64,000 nt of DNA, taken from positions 2,852,001 to 2,916,000 of the forward strand of contig NZ_JARUBH010000009.1 in the NCBI RefSeq assembly GCF_029626105.1. Direction: 5' to 3'. Within the stretch, counting starts at the first letter, position 1, and every line of letters starts with the position of its first letter. This document shows positions 1 through 8,323 of the stretch, in pieces. Made by a program: the position numbers and the translations under genes. The stretch is from Solwaraspora sp. WMMD792 (GTDB taxonomy: Bacteria; Actinomycetota; Actinomycetes; Mycobacteriales; Micromonosporaceae). The notes beneath the pieces are model-generated. The model did no database searches. It saw nothing but the letters and a program-made list of their open reading frames with translations, and was not told the origin of the DNA.

Positions 1-961
1 GGCCGGAGACCAGGACCGGCACGTCGACCACGGCGCGGACCTGGCGGGCGGTCGCCGCCGCCGGCGCCGGTGGCACCAGCCAGGATCCGGTGTACGCGGT
101 AACCGGCCGGCCGTCGCGCAGCCCGTCGTGGTTGCCCAGCGACAGGTTGACGTAGTCGACGAGATCGGCGATCCCGGTGGCGATTGCGGTCACCCCGGCG
201 GCGTCGATCCCGCCCGGCACCTCCTCGCCGGCGGTGAGTCGGACACCGAGCAGCGACCGGTCCCCCAGCTCGGCGCGCACCGCGCGCAGGATCCGGCGGA
301 TCAGCCGCAGCCGGCCGGCCGGGGAGCCGCCGTACCGGTCGGTGCGCCGGTTGTAGTGCGGGGACAGGAACCGGTTCAGCAGGTACCCGTGGCCGGCGTG
401 CAGTTCGACGCCGTCGAACCCGGCGGCGACGATCGCCGTGGCGGTGGCGAGGTAGCCGGTCACCAGGTCGTCGATCTCGGCGGCGGTGAGCGCGTGCGGG
501 ACGGCTCCGGTGTCGTCGCCCCGTACCTGCGACGGAGCAAGGGCCGGCTGGAAGTTGTCCCAGCCGCGCTCCGCGCCGGGGTGGTGGATCTGGCCGACGG
601 CGAGCGCCCCGCCGCCGTGCGCCGCGTCCGCCAGCCCGACCAGGTGCTCGTGCGCCGCCGCGAGCAGCACCTGGCGGTGCCGGGGGTCGCGGACGTGGAA
701 CGAGACCGCGTCGGGGTCGACGTAGCCGTCCGGGTCACCGGGGCAGGCCTCCAGCGGGTAGACCGGGTTGGCGTACACCCCCTGGCCGGCCGGCAGCACG
801 ATCATCGCCACCCCGCCGGCGGCGCGCTCGGCCACGTAGCGCCGCAGCCGCCGGGGTGGCAGTCGGCCGAGGTGCGGGGTCATCACCATCCGGTTGCGCA
901 ACCGGTGCCGGCCGACGGTCAGCGGTGTGGCCAGCGGGTCACCGCCCGGCCGGCCGGTCAT
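1..961 (-). CDS. NADH:flavin oxidoreductase, Old Yellow Enzyme family (3' end off the window)
   Basis: Reading the minus strand from ATG at 961 gives about 320 uninterrupted residues running off the left edge, so the C-terminus is missing. The early segment RNRMVMTPHLGRL and the signature block GVELHAGHGYLLNRFLSP followed by NRRTDRYGG are typical of the FMN TIM barrel of Old Yellow Enzyme / 2,4-dienoyl-CoA reductase proteins. These reduce activated C=C bonds using NAD(P)H. The start codon overlaps the stop of the upstream SDR gene (ATGA), so the two are translationally coupled. With the SDR and aldehyde dehydrogenase this looks like a catabolic module for a carbonyl or unsaturated compound. 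Whether a C-terminal Fe-S/FAD extension follows, as in dienoyl-CoA reductase, cannot be seen. The family call is firm and the substrate is unknown. Confidence 0.9.
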   Translation of the reverse strand, partial: MTGRPGGDPLATPLTVGRHRLRNRMVMTPHLGRLPPRRLRRYVAERAAGGVAMIVLPAGQGVYANPVYPLEACPGDPDGYVDPDAVSFHVRDPRHRQVLLAAAHEHLVGLADAAHGGGALAVGQIHHPGAERGWDNFQPALAPSQVRGDDTGAVPHALTAAEIDDLVTGYLATATAIVAAGFDGVELHAGHGYLLNRFLSPHYNRRTDRYGGSPAGRLRLIRRILRAVRAELGDRSLLGVRLTAGEEVPGGIDAAGVTAIATGIADLVDYVNLSLGNHDGLRDGRPVTAYTGSWLVPPAPAAATARQVRAVVDVPVLVSG

Positions 962-1725
962 GCCGGCAGCAGCGTCTGCAGCGCGACGCCCAGCCCGCCG
1001 TCGACGGCGATCACCTGGCCGGTGACGTAGCGGGCGGCGTCGCCGAGCAGGAAGACCACGACCGGGGCGATGTCCGTCGCGGACCCGGTGCGACCAAGCG
1101 GTACGGCGCCACCGCGGCGCTGCGCGGCCTGCGGGTCGCGGCTGCTGGCCGAGAAGTTGGTGCCGCTGACGATGCCCGGTGCGACCGCGTTCGCCCGGAT
1201 GCCGTCCGGACCCCATTCCAGCGCCATCTGCCGGGTCAGGGCGATCACCGCTGCCTTGGCGGCGTTGTAGGCGCCGGCGCCGGGTGCGACGTGGATGCCG
1301 CACAGCGACGAGATGTTGACGATCGCGCCGCCCGACGCCATCGCGGGCAGGGCGGTCTGGCTGCAGTAGAGCGCGCTGGCGCAGTCGATCCGCATGATCG
1401 CGTCCCAGTCGTCCGGGCTGACCGACCGCAGTGCTCCGCCGCGTACCACACCGACGTTGTTGACCAGGCCGGTGAGCCGGCCGAGCCGGTCGACGGCGGC
1501 GGCCACGACGGCTGCGGCGGCCCGTGGGTCGGCCACGTCCCCGGCGACGGGGTAGGCGGTGCCGCCGGCGGCGACGACCGTGTCGGCGGCGGCCTGGGCG
1601 GCGGCCGGATCGAGGTCGTTGACGGCGACCGCCGCGCCGGCCGCCGCGACCTGCCGGGCGGTCTCCGCCCCGATCCCCGATCCGGCGCCGGTGACCAGCA
1701 CCGCTCCGCCCGCCAGTGTTGTCAT
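958..1725 (-). CDS. Short-chain dehydrogenase/reductase (SDR)
   Basis: A 255-residue classical SDR, the usual family length. The NAD(P)-binding motif TGAGSGIG lies at residues 12-19, the NNVGVV motif near 88, and the catalytic Ser (NISS) and Tyr-Lys pair (YNAAK) near 135-155. The C-terminus carries the usual VTGQVIAVDGG segment. The residue after beta-2 is Asp (NDLD), which in this family normally favours NAD(H) over NADP(H). It sits about 40 nt downstream of the aldehyde dehydrogenase gene and overlaps the flavin oxidoreductase start by four bases, so the three are probably one transcript. The likely role is alcohol/ketone interconversion in the same catabolic route; the substrate cannot be named. 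Confidence 0.93.
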   Translation of the reverse strand: MTTLAGGAVLVTGAGSGIGAETARQVAAAGAAVAVNDLDPAAAQAAADTVVAAGGTAYPVAGDVADPRAAAAVVAAAVDRLGRLTGLVNNVGVVRGGALRSVSPDDWDAIMRIDCASALYCSQTALPAMASGGAIVNISSLCGIHVAPGAGAYNAAKAAVIALTRQMALEWGPDGIRANAVAPGIVSGTNFSASSRDPQAAQRRGGAVPLGRTGSATDIAPVVVFLLGDAARYVTGQVIAVDGGLGVALQTLLPA

Positions 1726-1768
1726 CCCGACCTCTTTTCTCCGCCGCCCGACGGTCCGCCGGGCGAGC

Positions 1769-3241
1769 TCATTCGTCGATGGCCAGCAGTACGTTCTTGA
1801 CCCGGCTGAACTCCAGCAGTCCGGCGAGCCCGCCGACCTTGCCGTAGCCGCTCTGTTTCACCCCGCCGAACGGCGCGAACGGCCCGGCGGGGGCGCCGGC
1901 CCCGTTGACCCCGACGTTGCCGACGGCCAGCGCCGAGGCGACCCGCATCGCCCGGTCGACGTCGCGGGTGTGCACGTAGCCGGCAAGCCCGTACCGGCTG
2001 GCGTTGGCCGCCTCGACCGCCTCGGCTTCGCCGTCGAACCGGCAGACCGACAGCACCGGGCCGAAGATCTCCTCGGTGGCGAGTTCACTGTGCGGGTCGA
2101 CGTCGGAGAAGACGGTTGGGGCGACGTAGTAGCCGTCGGCCAGGTCGCCGCCGAGCCGGTGCCCGCCGAGCACCAGGTCACCGGTGTTGTTCTCCCGGGC
2201 CCGGCCGATGGTCCCGACAACCCGCTCGCAGGCGGCCGCGTCGATCAGCGGTCCCATCCGGGCCGCCGGGTCGAACGGATCGCCGACGGTGACCGCCCGC
2301 AGGCCGTCCAGCAGCCGGCCGAGCACCTCGTCGTACACGTCGTCGTGGACGAACATCCGGGTCGGGATGGTGCAGCCCTGGCCGCTGTTGGCGGTGATCA
2401 GCAGCGCGAACCGGCAGGCCCGGTCGAGATCGGCGTCCGGGAAGACCAGCGATGCGCTCTTGCCGCCGAGTTCCAGCAGCAGCGGCTTGAGCGTCGGAGC
2501 GGCCGCCGCCTGGATCCGGGCAGCCGTCGCCGGACCGCCGACGAACCCGATCTTGTCCACCTCGGGGTGGCGGACCAGGGCGTCGCCGACCGCCGGGCCG
2601 CCGGGCAGGACGTTGACCACGCCGGGCGGCAGTCCGGCCTCGGCGCAGAGTCGACCGAACCGCAACGCCGCGAACGGCGCCTGCTCCGGTGGTTTGACGA
2701 TCACCGTGCATCCGGCGGCCAGGGCCGGGGCGACGGTGGTCTGGATGTTGGCCAGCGGATGGTTCCAGGTGAGGATCGCGCCGACCACGCCGACCGGCTC
2801 CAGCAGGGTCAGGTCCAACGCTCCGGGCATCCGCAGCGCGTCGCCGGCGGCCTTGTCCAGCCAGCCGGCGTAGTAGTCGAAGAAGGTCTGACCGGTGGTG
2901 TAGCGGCCGTACGACAGGGCCGCCGGAGTGCCGACCTCGAGCGCGTTGATCGCGGCGAGGTCGGCGGCGTTGGCCCGAATCAGGTCGCCGAGGCGGGACA
3001 GCACCTGGCGACGCCGGTCGGTGGGCCAGCTGCGCCAGCCGGGGGCGGCAGCCCGGGCGGCGGCGACCGCCTCGTCGACCTCGACGGTCCCGGCCAGGGC
3101 GAAGCTCTGCTGGACACGGCCGGTGCCCGGGTCGACGTGGTCGCGTCGACCGCCGGTGCCGGTGTCGCGCCACCGTCCGTCGATCAGAATGCCGGGGCGT
3201 AGCAGGCTGGTCGGGTCCGCCGGTCGGTTGATCACCGTCAT
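1769..3241 (-). CDS. Aldehyde dehydrogenase (NAD(P)-dependent)
   Basis: A 490-residue protein of normal family length that oxidises aldehydes to carboxylic acids. The catalytic base motif LELGGKSA is near residue 255 and the catalytic cysteine lies in NSGQGCTIP near 290. The C-terminal PFGGVKQSGYGK block is the usual substrate-loop/oligomerisation signature. It is the first gene of the minus-strand set leading to the SDR and flavin oxidoreductase. A 32-bp inverted repeat lies 50-80 bp upstream of its start and is the likely operator of the operon. The family is certain. Betaine-aldehyde or acyl-aldehyde type substrates are possible, but the sequence does not decide. Confidence 0.94.
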   Translation of the reverse strand: MTVINRPADPTSLLRPGILIDGRWRDTGTGGRRDHVDPGTGRVQQSFALAGTVEVDEAVAAARAAAPGWRSWPTDRRRQVLSRLGDLIRANAADLAAINALEVGTPAALSYGRYTTGQTFFDYYAGWLDKAAGDALRMPGALDLTLLEPVGVVGAILTWNHPLANIQTTVAPALAAGCTVIVKPPEQAPFAALRFGRLCAEAGLPPGVVNVLPGGPAVGDALVRHPEVDKIGFVGGPATAARIQAAAAPTLKPLLLELGGKSASLVFPDADLDRACRFALLITANSGQGCTIPTRMFVHDDVYDEVLGRLLDGLRAVTVGDPFDPAARMGPLIDAAACERVVGTIGRARENNTGDLVLGGHRLGGDLADGYYVAPTVFSDVDPHSELATEEIFGPVLSVCRFDGEAEAVEAANASRYGLAGYVHTRDVDRAMRVASALAVGNVGVNGAGAPAGPFAPFGGVKQSGYGKVGGLAGLLEFSRVKNVLLAIDE

Positions 3242-3290
3242 CGACGGCCACCGGGGGCCCGGATCGGCGTCGGGTCGGCTGACAGCATCA

Positions 3291-3322
3291 CGATCACCTC
3301 ACAAGCGCTTGCTTGGTGATCG
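3291..3322. promoter_or_regulatory. 32-bp palindromic operator upstream of the aldehyde dehydrogenase operon
   Basis: The outer arms CGATCACC (3291-3298) and GGTGATCG (3315-3322) are perfect inverted repeats, and so is the core CAAGCGCTTG (3302-3311). Both share the same dyad centre, and 13 of 16 base pairs match overall. The core resembles operators of TetR-family regulators of acyl/steroid catabolism in actinobacteria (family knowledge, not a match I could search). No TetR gene is in the window, so the regulator must be encoded elsewhere. Confidence 0.6.
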
Positions 3323-3358
3323 ACACTACCGCATCCCGTGCCGCCGCGAAACCCGTGG

Positions 3359-4384
3359 TCAGTCCACCGGCCGGTACGCCGTCACGCCGCCCGTCCGGTG
3401 CGACACCACCCGACCCTGCTCGGCCAGCAGGTCCAGATGCACCGCCGTCTCGTTGACCGCCAGCATCCGGTGGTACGGCGGCAGATCGTCGAGCGTGCGG
3501 CGACGTCGCGTCCAGGGCAGGGTCCGCGCCACCTGGTACGCGGTCCGCGCGCCGGCACCGACCGCAACCACCATCTCGGCCAACCGGTCCCGGTGATGGG
3601 CCAGCAGTTCGTCCACCCGTCGATGGACGCTGTCGCCCACCGGCCCGTGCGCCGGCAGCAGCAGCGCGTCCGGCAACGCACGTACCGCCCGCAGCGACTC
3701 CAGGTAACGGCCCAGCGGGCGGTGCGCCGCCACCGCCTCGAAGCCGACCGACGGGGTGATGCCCGGCAACACGTGGTCACCGGCGAAGAGCAGCCCGGCC
3801 TGCGGGTCGCGGAAGACGTAGTGCCCGGCGGTATGGCCCGGGGTCGGCAACGCCCGCAACCGGCGGCCGGACAACGCCACCTCGCGCTCACCGGACAGCC
3901 ACTCGTCCGGCGGTTGCCAGTCGAGTTCCGGCTGCTCCGCGTCGGCGGTCAGCCGCTGCACCTGGTCGGCGAGGTCGGCGGCACCGGCGGCACACAACTG
4001 GGCCAGTGGGGCGGCGTACGGCTCGTCGGTGCCGGCCGCCATGAACTCCAGGCTGGGCCGCTCGCCCACCCCGAGCGCGATCGGCACCCCGGTCTCCCGC
4101 CGGATCGCAACCGCCTGCGAATAGTGGTCCTGGTGGATGTGAGTGACCAGGAAACGGCGGATCGCGGCGAGGTCGTGCCCACGGTCACCGAGCGCCGCAT
4201 CGAGGGCCTTGCGGGCGGCCGGCACCGCCCAACCGGCGTCGACCAGCACCAGCCCGGCGTCGTCCTCGATCGCGTAGACGTTGACCGCCCGCAGCGCGTC
4301 GTCGGGCATCGGCAGCGGAATCCGGTACACCCCGTCCGCGACCGGGTGCGCCCCGGGCGTCATCCAGTCCGACACCGCCGCCAT
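3359..4384 (-). CDS. Metallo-beta-lactamase-fold hydrolase (glyoxalase II-like)
   Basis: About 341 residues. Metal-binding motif THIHQDHYS is followed by later histidines in LPTPGHTAGH and FAGDHVLPG, giving the full di-zinc set of the family. The C-terminal part (after about residue 240) contains a small winged-helix-like segment with NETAVHLDLL, common in MBL proteins related to acyl-CoA or lactone hydrolases. I chose ATG at 4384 because an SD-like GAGGGGG lies about seven bases upstream; a start 13 codons earlier lacks one. The upstream DNA shares CGCTTGCTTGG with the operator in front of the aldehyde dehydrogenase, so the two units may be co-regulated. The substrate is unknown, probably a thioester or ester. 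Confidence 0.85.
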   Translation of the reverse strand: MAAVSDWMTPGAHPVADGVYRIPLPMPDDALRAVNVYAIEDDAGLVLVDAGWAVPAARKALDAALGDRGHDLAAIRRFLVTHIHQDHYSQAVAIRRETGVPIALGVGERPSLEFMAAGTDEPYAAPLAQLCAAGAADLADQVQRLTADAEQPELDWQPPDEWLSGEREVALSGRRLRALPTPGHTAGHYVFRDPQAGLLFAGDHVLPGITPSVGFEAVAAHRPLGRYLESLRAVRALPDALLLPAHGPVGDSVHRRVDELLAHHRDRLAEMVVAVGAGARTAYQVARTLPWTRRRRTLDDLPPYHRMLAVNETAVHLDLLAEQGRVVSHRTGGVTAYRPVD

Positions 4385-4429
4385 CGGGCACCCCCTCGTG
4401 CTGACCAACCAGCCACCGACCATACCGGT

Positions 4430-4440
4430 CGCTTGCTTGG
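4430..4440. promoter_or_regulatory. Second copy of the CGCTTGCTTGG half-site upstream of the MBL gene
   Basis: The 11-mer CGCTTGCTTGG here is identical to 3306-3316 inside the aldehyde dehydrogenase operator. It lies 46 bp upstream of the MBL start and is flanked by ACCGG and CCGGT arms. This suggests one regulator controls both units. It is an inference from sequence identity only. Confidence 0.45.
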
Positions 4441-4502
4441 CTGCCGGTGGTACCGCTCACCCGTCGCCGGTGATCGTCCACACATCAAGCCAACACGGTG
4501 GA

Positions 4503-6107
4503 TCAGTAGCCGCGCCACGCCGCCCGGCTGTAGGCGAGCACCCGGGGGTCCAGCAGCGTCGACGGTTCGACCGGCACCGGGCCCCGGTCCGGTGGAAAGA
4601 TCTGCGCCGCCCGCAGCACCTCGGGCGCCAGGAAGCGCAGCGCGGGCGCCTCCGCCGGCACCTGCGGCGTCGGCACCGGGCCGGCTCCCTCGCCGTCGGC
4701 GACCGCGAGCAGGAAACCCCAGTCGCCGAACGACGGAACATCGACGTGGTACGGCCGGGTCGTCCAGCCCGCCTGCCGCACCGACGCCTCGATGCACCAG
4801 AAGGCACGTGGCGCGAAGTACGGGGACCCGGCCTGCACCACCATCCTGCCCTGCGGACCGAGGGCCTGCCGGAGGAGCGAGTAGAACTCCACCGAGTAGA
4901 GCTTCGCCGTAGCGGTCTGGTCCGGGTCCGGCAGATCGACGACGACCGCGTCGAACACGCCTGGTGCTCCGCGCAGCCAGGCGAACGCGTCGGCGTGCAC
5001 CAGGCGTACCCGCGGATCGTCGAAGGCCGAATTGTTGAGCGCCCGAATGTCCGGCTCGGCCCGGGCCAACGCGACCACCGCCGGGTCCAGCTCGACGACC
5101 GTCACCGAGGTGACGTCCGGGTAGCGCAGCACCTCGCGTAGCGCCAGCCCGTCCCCCCCGCCGAGCAGCAGCACCCGGTCGCGCCGCCCAGACAGCGCCG
5201 GATGGACCAACGCCTCGTGGTAGCGGTACTCGTCCACCGAGCTGAACTGCAGATCCCCGTCGAGGTACAGCCGCAGGTCGGAGCCGTCGGCGACCGGCGA
5301 CACCGCCCGGGTAAGGACAATCTCCTGGTATCGGCTGCGTTCGGCGTGCACCACCGGATCCCGGTAGAGCTGCTGCCGCGCGGTCACCTCGAAGTCCACC
5401 GCGACCAGGTAGGCACCGGCCAGCGTCGCCATCACCACCGTGGCGGCGAGCGCGACACCGGCCCGGCCCCGTCGGCCGAGATCGCCCCGGAAGACCGTGC
5501 CGACCAGCAGGATTCCGGCCAGCGCGTTCACCGCGCCGACCAGCAACGCCCCTCGCAGTTGGCCGAAGAACGGGATCAGCAGGAACGGAAAGGCCAGGCC
5601 GCCGAGCAGGGCACCGACGTAGTCGGCCGCGAACAGGTCGGCGACCGCGCTGCCGGCCGCCTGCGCCCGGATCCGCTGCAGCAGCACCATCAGCAGCGGA
5701 ATCTCCGCCCCGATCAGCAGCCCCAGCACGAACGCGGTCGCCACCAGCGCGGGCGCATAGAGGTCCAGCCAGGCGAAGGCGGCGTACAGGCCCAGCACCG
5801 ACAACCCGCCGAGCAGCGCCAGGGTGAGCTCGACCGCGGCGAAGGCGACCACCGCGCGGTGCTGCAGCGGCTTGGCCGCCAACGCGCCGACGCCCATCGC
5901 GAAGACCATCACGCCCAGCACGATCGACGCCTGGCCGACCGTGTCACCGATCAGGTAGCTGCCGAGGGCGACCAGCGCCAGCTCGTACACCAGGCCGCAG
6001 GCCGCGCAGACGAAGACCGCGGCCAGCACCGCCGGCCGGGCCAGCCGGGCGTACCGGCGGCCGGTGCCGGCACCGTCGCCCGGCGCCGGCACCGCTACCG
6101 CCGACAT
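4503..6107 (-). CDS. Membrane-anchored spermidine synthase-like protein (polyamine aminopropyltransferase family)
   Basis: About 534 residues. The N-terminal 200 residues contain roughly seven hydrophobic segments (for example AVLAAVFVCAACGLVYELAL). The C-terminal 300 form a spermidine-synthase-like Rossmann domain with LLLGGGDGLALREVL, VVELDPAVV and VVDLPDPDQTATAKLYS. The normal aminopropyltransferase motif there is D(x)SDPxGP; here DLPDPDQT replaces it, so the true reaction may differ from spermidine synthesis. The ATG at 6107 is the only good start after the DUF350 stop. This is the last gene of a five-gene operon with DUF4178, DUF2617, DUF4247 and DUF350. Such membrane spermidine-synthase homologues travel with DUF350 in many actinobacteria, and their function is not established. 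Confidence 0.85.
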   Translation of the reverse strand: MSAVAVPAPGDGAGTGRRYARLARPAVLAAVFVCAACGLVYELALVALGSYLIGDTVGQASIVLGVMVFAMGVGALAAKPLQHRAVVAFAAVELTLALLGGLSVLGLYAAFAWLDLYAPALVATAFVLGLLIGAEIPLLMVLLQRIRAQAAGSAVADLFAADYVGALLGGLAFPFLLIPFFGQLRGALLVGAVNALAGILLVGTVFRGDLGRRGRAGVALAATVVMATLAGAYLVAVDFEVTARQQLYRDPVVHAERSRYQEIVLTRAVSPVADGSDLRLYLDGDLQFSSVDEYRYHEALVHPALSGRRDRVLLLGGGDGLALREVLRYPDVTSVTVVELDPAVVALARAEPDIRALNNSAFDDPRVRLVHADAFAWLRGAPGVFDAVVVDLPDPDQTATAKLYSVEFYSLLRQALGPQGRMVVQAGSPYFAPRAFWCIEASVRQAGWTTRPYHVDVPSFGDWGFLLAVADGEGAGPVPTPQVPAEAPALRFLAPEVLRAAQIFPPDRGPVPVEPSTLLDPRVLAYSRAAWRGY

Positions 6108-6131
6108 CAACTGACCGCCGACATCAACTGA
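6101..6131. repeat. 17-bp-period tandem duplication between DUF350 and the synthase-like gene
   Basis: CCGACATCAACTGA occurs at 6101-6114 and again at 6118-6131. The duplication spans the DUF350 stop and the next start codon and moves them 17 bp apart. It is probably a small slippage event. Confidence 0.7.
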
Positions 6132-6549
6132 TCGCCGCCGCCACGATGGCGCCGGTGGCAAGGTGAATGGTCGCGCTGACCCAGACCGCCGGGTGCGGCT
6201 CCCGGTCCACCAGGATTTCCCCGAGGCGGCCCGGCGTGACCGCGTCCAGCAGCACGAACGACACCGCCATCACCAGCAGGCCGAGCAGCCCGTACCCGGC
6301 GGTGCCGACCAGGCCGGTGACGAAGCTGTTCTCCCCGGCGGCGATCGCCGCGACGACGATGGTGCCCACCGCGAGCAAGTTCGAGGCGAGCAGCACGGTC
6401 GCGTTGCGGTTGCGCTGCGCCCAGATGAGTTCGTGCAGCTTGCCGGGGGTGACCAGGTCGACCAGCAGGTAGCCGAGCGCCATCAGGACCAGCCCGACCC
6501 CGGCGTACGCCAGGGTGAGCAGCAGATCGACGAACAGAGTGCGGAACAT
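6124..6549 (-). CDS. DUF350 family membrane protein
   Basis: A 141-residue protein with four predicted membrane segments in two repeats. Each repeat ends with a similar block (LVDLVTPGKLHELI and LLDAVTPGRLGEIL), showing internal duplication, which is the DUF350/YjfL pattern. It lies between DUF4247 and the spermidine-synthase-like gene, with short gaps on both sides. The family has no assigned biochemical role. In other bacteria relatives neighbour polyamine- or glutathionylspermidine-type enzymes and stress genes (known of the family), so a membrane partner role for the downstream enzyme is plausible. Confidence 0.9.
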   Translation of the reverse strand: MFRTLFVDLLLTLAYAGVGLVLMALGYLLVDLVTPGKLHELIWAQRNRNATVLLASNLLAVGTIVVAAIAAGENSFVTGLVGTAGYGLLGLLVMAVSFVLLDAVTPGRLGEILVDREPHPAVWVSATIHLATGAIVAAAIS

Positions 6550-6580
6550 GTGCCAACTCCAGGTGGTGGGATGGGGGTGG

Positions 6581-7006
6581 TTACTTGCCGGTGCCGGGAC
6601 CGCCGCCCCGGATCGTGCTGCCGCGCTGCCAGTTCCACGAGTTGCCGACGACGGAGCGGTACCGGGGGTACGCGGTCGTCATGCGTTCCAGCAGGATCAG
6701 CGAGCCGGCGGCGATCGGCAGGATGACCACCGAGTCGTCGCCGTAGCGCAGGTAGTAGCGGTCACCGACGGTGTACTCGTCGGCCGGGCTGAACGCCCGG
6801 GTGAGCTGCTGCGCCACCTGGCGCGGTGGCAGATCGGAGCGGTACCCCTCGGCGTCGGAGCCGATGTCGTCGACCACCGAACGGGCATAGCTGCGCTCGA
6901 CGTAGCCGCGGGCGGAGAAAGTGCCGACGGCCAGCCCGCAGCACGACACGATCACGCCCACCAGAGCGAGGACCACGCCACCGACGATCCATTTGCGGGA
7001 AGTCAC
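6581..7006 (-). CDS. DUF4247-family lipoprotein-like membrane protein
   Basis: A protein of 141 residues starting at GTG 7006, whose start overlaps the DUF2617 stop by four bases (GTGA). This is preferred to an upstream ATG at 7075 that would run into the neighbouring gene. One N-terminal hydrophobic segment (GGVVLALVGVIVSCCGLAV) could anchor it or serve as a signal peptide. The remaining extracytoplasmic part holds YYLRYGDDSVVI, and a Gly-rich tail follows the RGSTIRGGG segment. The family assignment rests on these features and on the conserved neighbourhood. No function is known. Confidence 0.78.
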   Translation of the reverse strand: MTSRKWIVGGVVLALVGVIVSCCGLAVGTFSARGYVERSYARSVVDDIGSDAEGYRSDLPPRQVAQQLTRAFSPADEYTVGDRYYLRYGDDSVVILPIAAGSLILLERMTTAYPRYRSVVGNSWNWQRGSTIRGGGPGTGK

Positions 7007-7548
7007 CGTACTGTCACCACCGTCTCGGTCTCGACCAACTCGGCTGTCTGCGGGTACGCATGCCAGGTGCGCCAACTGATCCGCGCACCATCGATCCGGG
7101 CGTGCAGCGCGGTGAGTGCGTCCGGGCTGCCCGGAAAGACGCCGACCAGGGCGTGCGGGTCACCGGTCAGCTGCCGGCGGAGGCGGTCGGCCCGCCCGGC
7201 GAGTTCGCCGGCCGACAGCCGAAGCGCCCGCGCGGCGAACCGGTAGCCGTCATCGGCGTCCACCACCGCCGGCAGGTCGGGCGGGTGACCGGGCAGGCAG
7301 GCGAGTGTCTCGACCAGGTCATGGCCGGCGGTACGCAGCACGACCTGATGCGAGGCCCCGAGCAACCGCAGGCGCAGCAGCCCTGCCGGCTGCGAACCGG
7401 TCGGCCGCGAACCGGAGCGGGCGCCACCGCCGGCACCCGGCAGGGGCAGCTCGAGCACGTGCAGGGCGGGTCGCTCGGCCAGACCGAGCGCGAAGCTGAG
7501 CTCCGCCGCGCTGGTGTCGACGTACGGTGCGTCCAGGGCGACCAGCAT
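7003..7548 (-). CDS. DUF2617 family protein
   Basis: A soluble protein of 181 residues starting MLVALDAPYVDTSA. It has the family features of the opening strand, a central HQVVLRTAGHDLVE block and a C-terminal SWRTWHAYPQ segment. It contains no membrane segment. It starts two bases after the stop of DUF4178 and overlaps DUF4247, so it is translationally tied to both. The biochemical function of the family is not known to me. Confidence 0.85.
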   Translation of the reverse strand: MLVALDAPYVDTSAAELSFALGLAERPALHVLELPLPGAGGGARSGSRPTGSQPAGLLRLRLLGASHQVVLRTAGHDLVETLACLPGHPPDLPAVVDADDGYRFAARALRLSAGELAGRADRLRRQLTGDPHALVGVFPGSPDALTALHARIDGARISWRTWHAYPQTAELVETETVVTVR

Positions 7549-7549
7549 G

Positions 7550-8215
7550 TCAGGCCTTCCCGACGGTCGGTGCCTGACCAGCGGACGGGTAGATCATCAC
7601 CTCGGCGCGGTGCAGCACCTCGCCGAAGCCGACCTCCCAGCGGCCCGAGTCGCCGAAACCTTCGAAGGACAGCCGGGCGTTGTCCGGGGCGGTGTAGTCG
7701 AAGTAGCGCACGTAGCCGCTGGGGGTCAGCCCGGTCGCCCCGACGCTGGTGAACCGGGCCTGGCCGGACTCGTCGAGCCGGTAACGGCGCCCAGCGACGT
7801 CCACCACCGCCGGGCCGGGCTGCAGGTGTTGCAGGTCAGGCCCGGCCGCCCGCCACAACACCAGCTCCAGGTCGGGATCGGACTCGACGGAGAGCCACAG
7901 CTTGTCGCCCCGCGCGTCGTCGAGGAAGTGCTCGCTCCAGGTCCAGCTGCCCTCGGCGAAGTGCAGGCTGCCGCGGACCGCGTACGACTGTGCCCGGATC
8001 TCCACGATGTCACCGGGGCCGAGGCGACGCGGATCGCCACGCAACGCGTCGGTGTCACCGGTGTGGAACGGGTCGACCGGTCCCCCACCGGGCCTCTTCC
8101 GAGAGCCACCGGCCCGGGTCCGGGTATGCCACACGGCGATCGCCACCACCACACCAGCCGTCGCGATCAGGCATCCCAGCCCGGTCACCAGGTAAGCAAT
8201 GGTCCCGTTCATCAT
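7550..8215 (-). CDS. DUF4178 domain membrane protein
   Basis: About 221 residues. One N-terminal membrane helix (TIAYLVTGLGCLIATAGVV) is followed by a soluble beta-rich region with the DUF4178 pattern: GDIVEIRAQSYAVRGSL, WTWSEHFLDD, WLSVESDPDLELVLW, and a second half with YRYFDY-like and WEVGFGE strands. The ATG at 8215 is favoured because GGAGG sits about eight bases upstream. It is the first gene of the five-gene operon ending with the spermidine-synthase-like protein. The family has no known reaction; the operon suggests an envelope or stress function. Confidence 0.87.
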   Translation of the reverse strand: MMNGTIAYLVTGLGCLIATAGVVVAIAVWHTRTRAGGSRKRPGGGPVDPFHTGDTDALRGDPRRLGPGDIVEIRAQSYAVRGSLHFAEGSWTWSEHFLDDARGDKLWLSVESDPDLELVLWRAAGPDLQHLQPGPAVVDVAGRRYRLDESGQARFTSVGATGLTPSGYVRYFDYTAPDNARLSFEGFGDSGRWEVGFGEVLHRAEVMIYPSAGQAPTVGKA

Positions 8216-8323
8216 CGCCGCGTCCTCCGTACGTCGCACCGGTCGACGACCGTAACAAGTGCGCGCACGTCACTCGCAGCTAGCGCGACTAAGTGACGGG
8301 TCAGCGACGGAACGCAGCGACTT

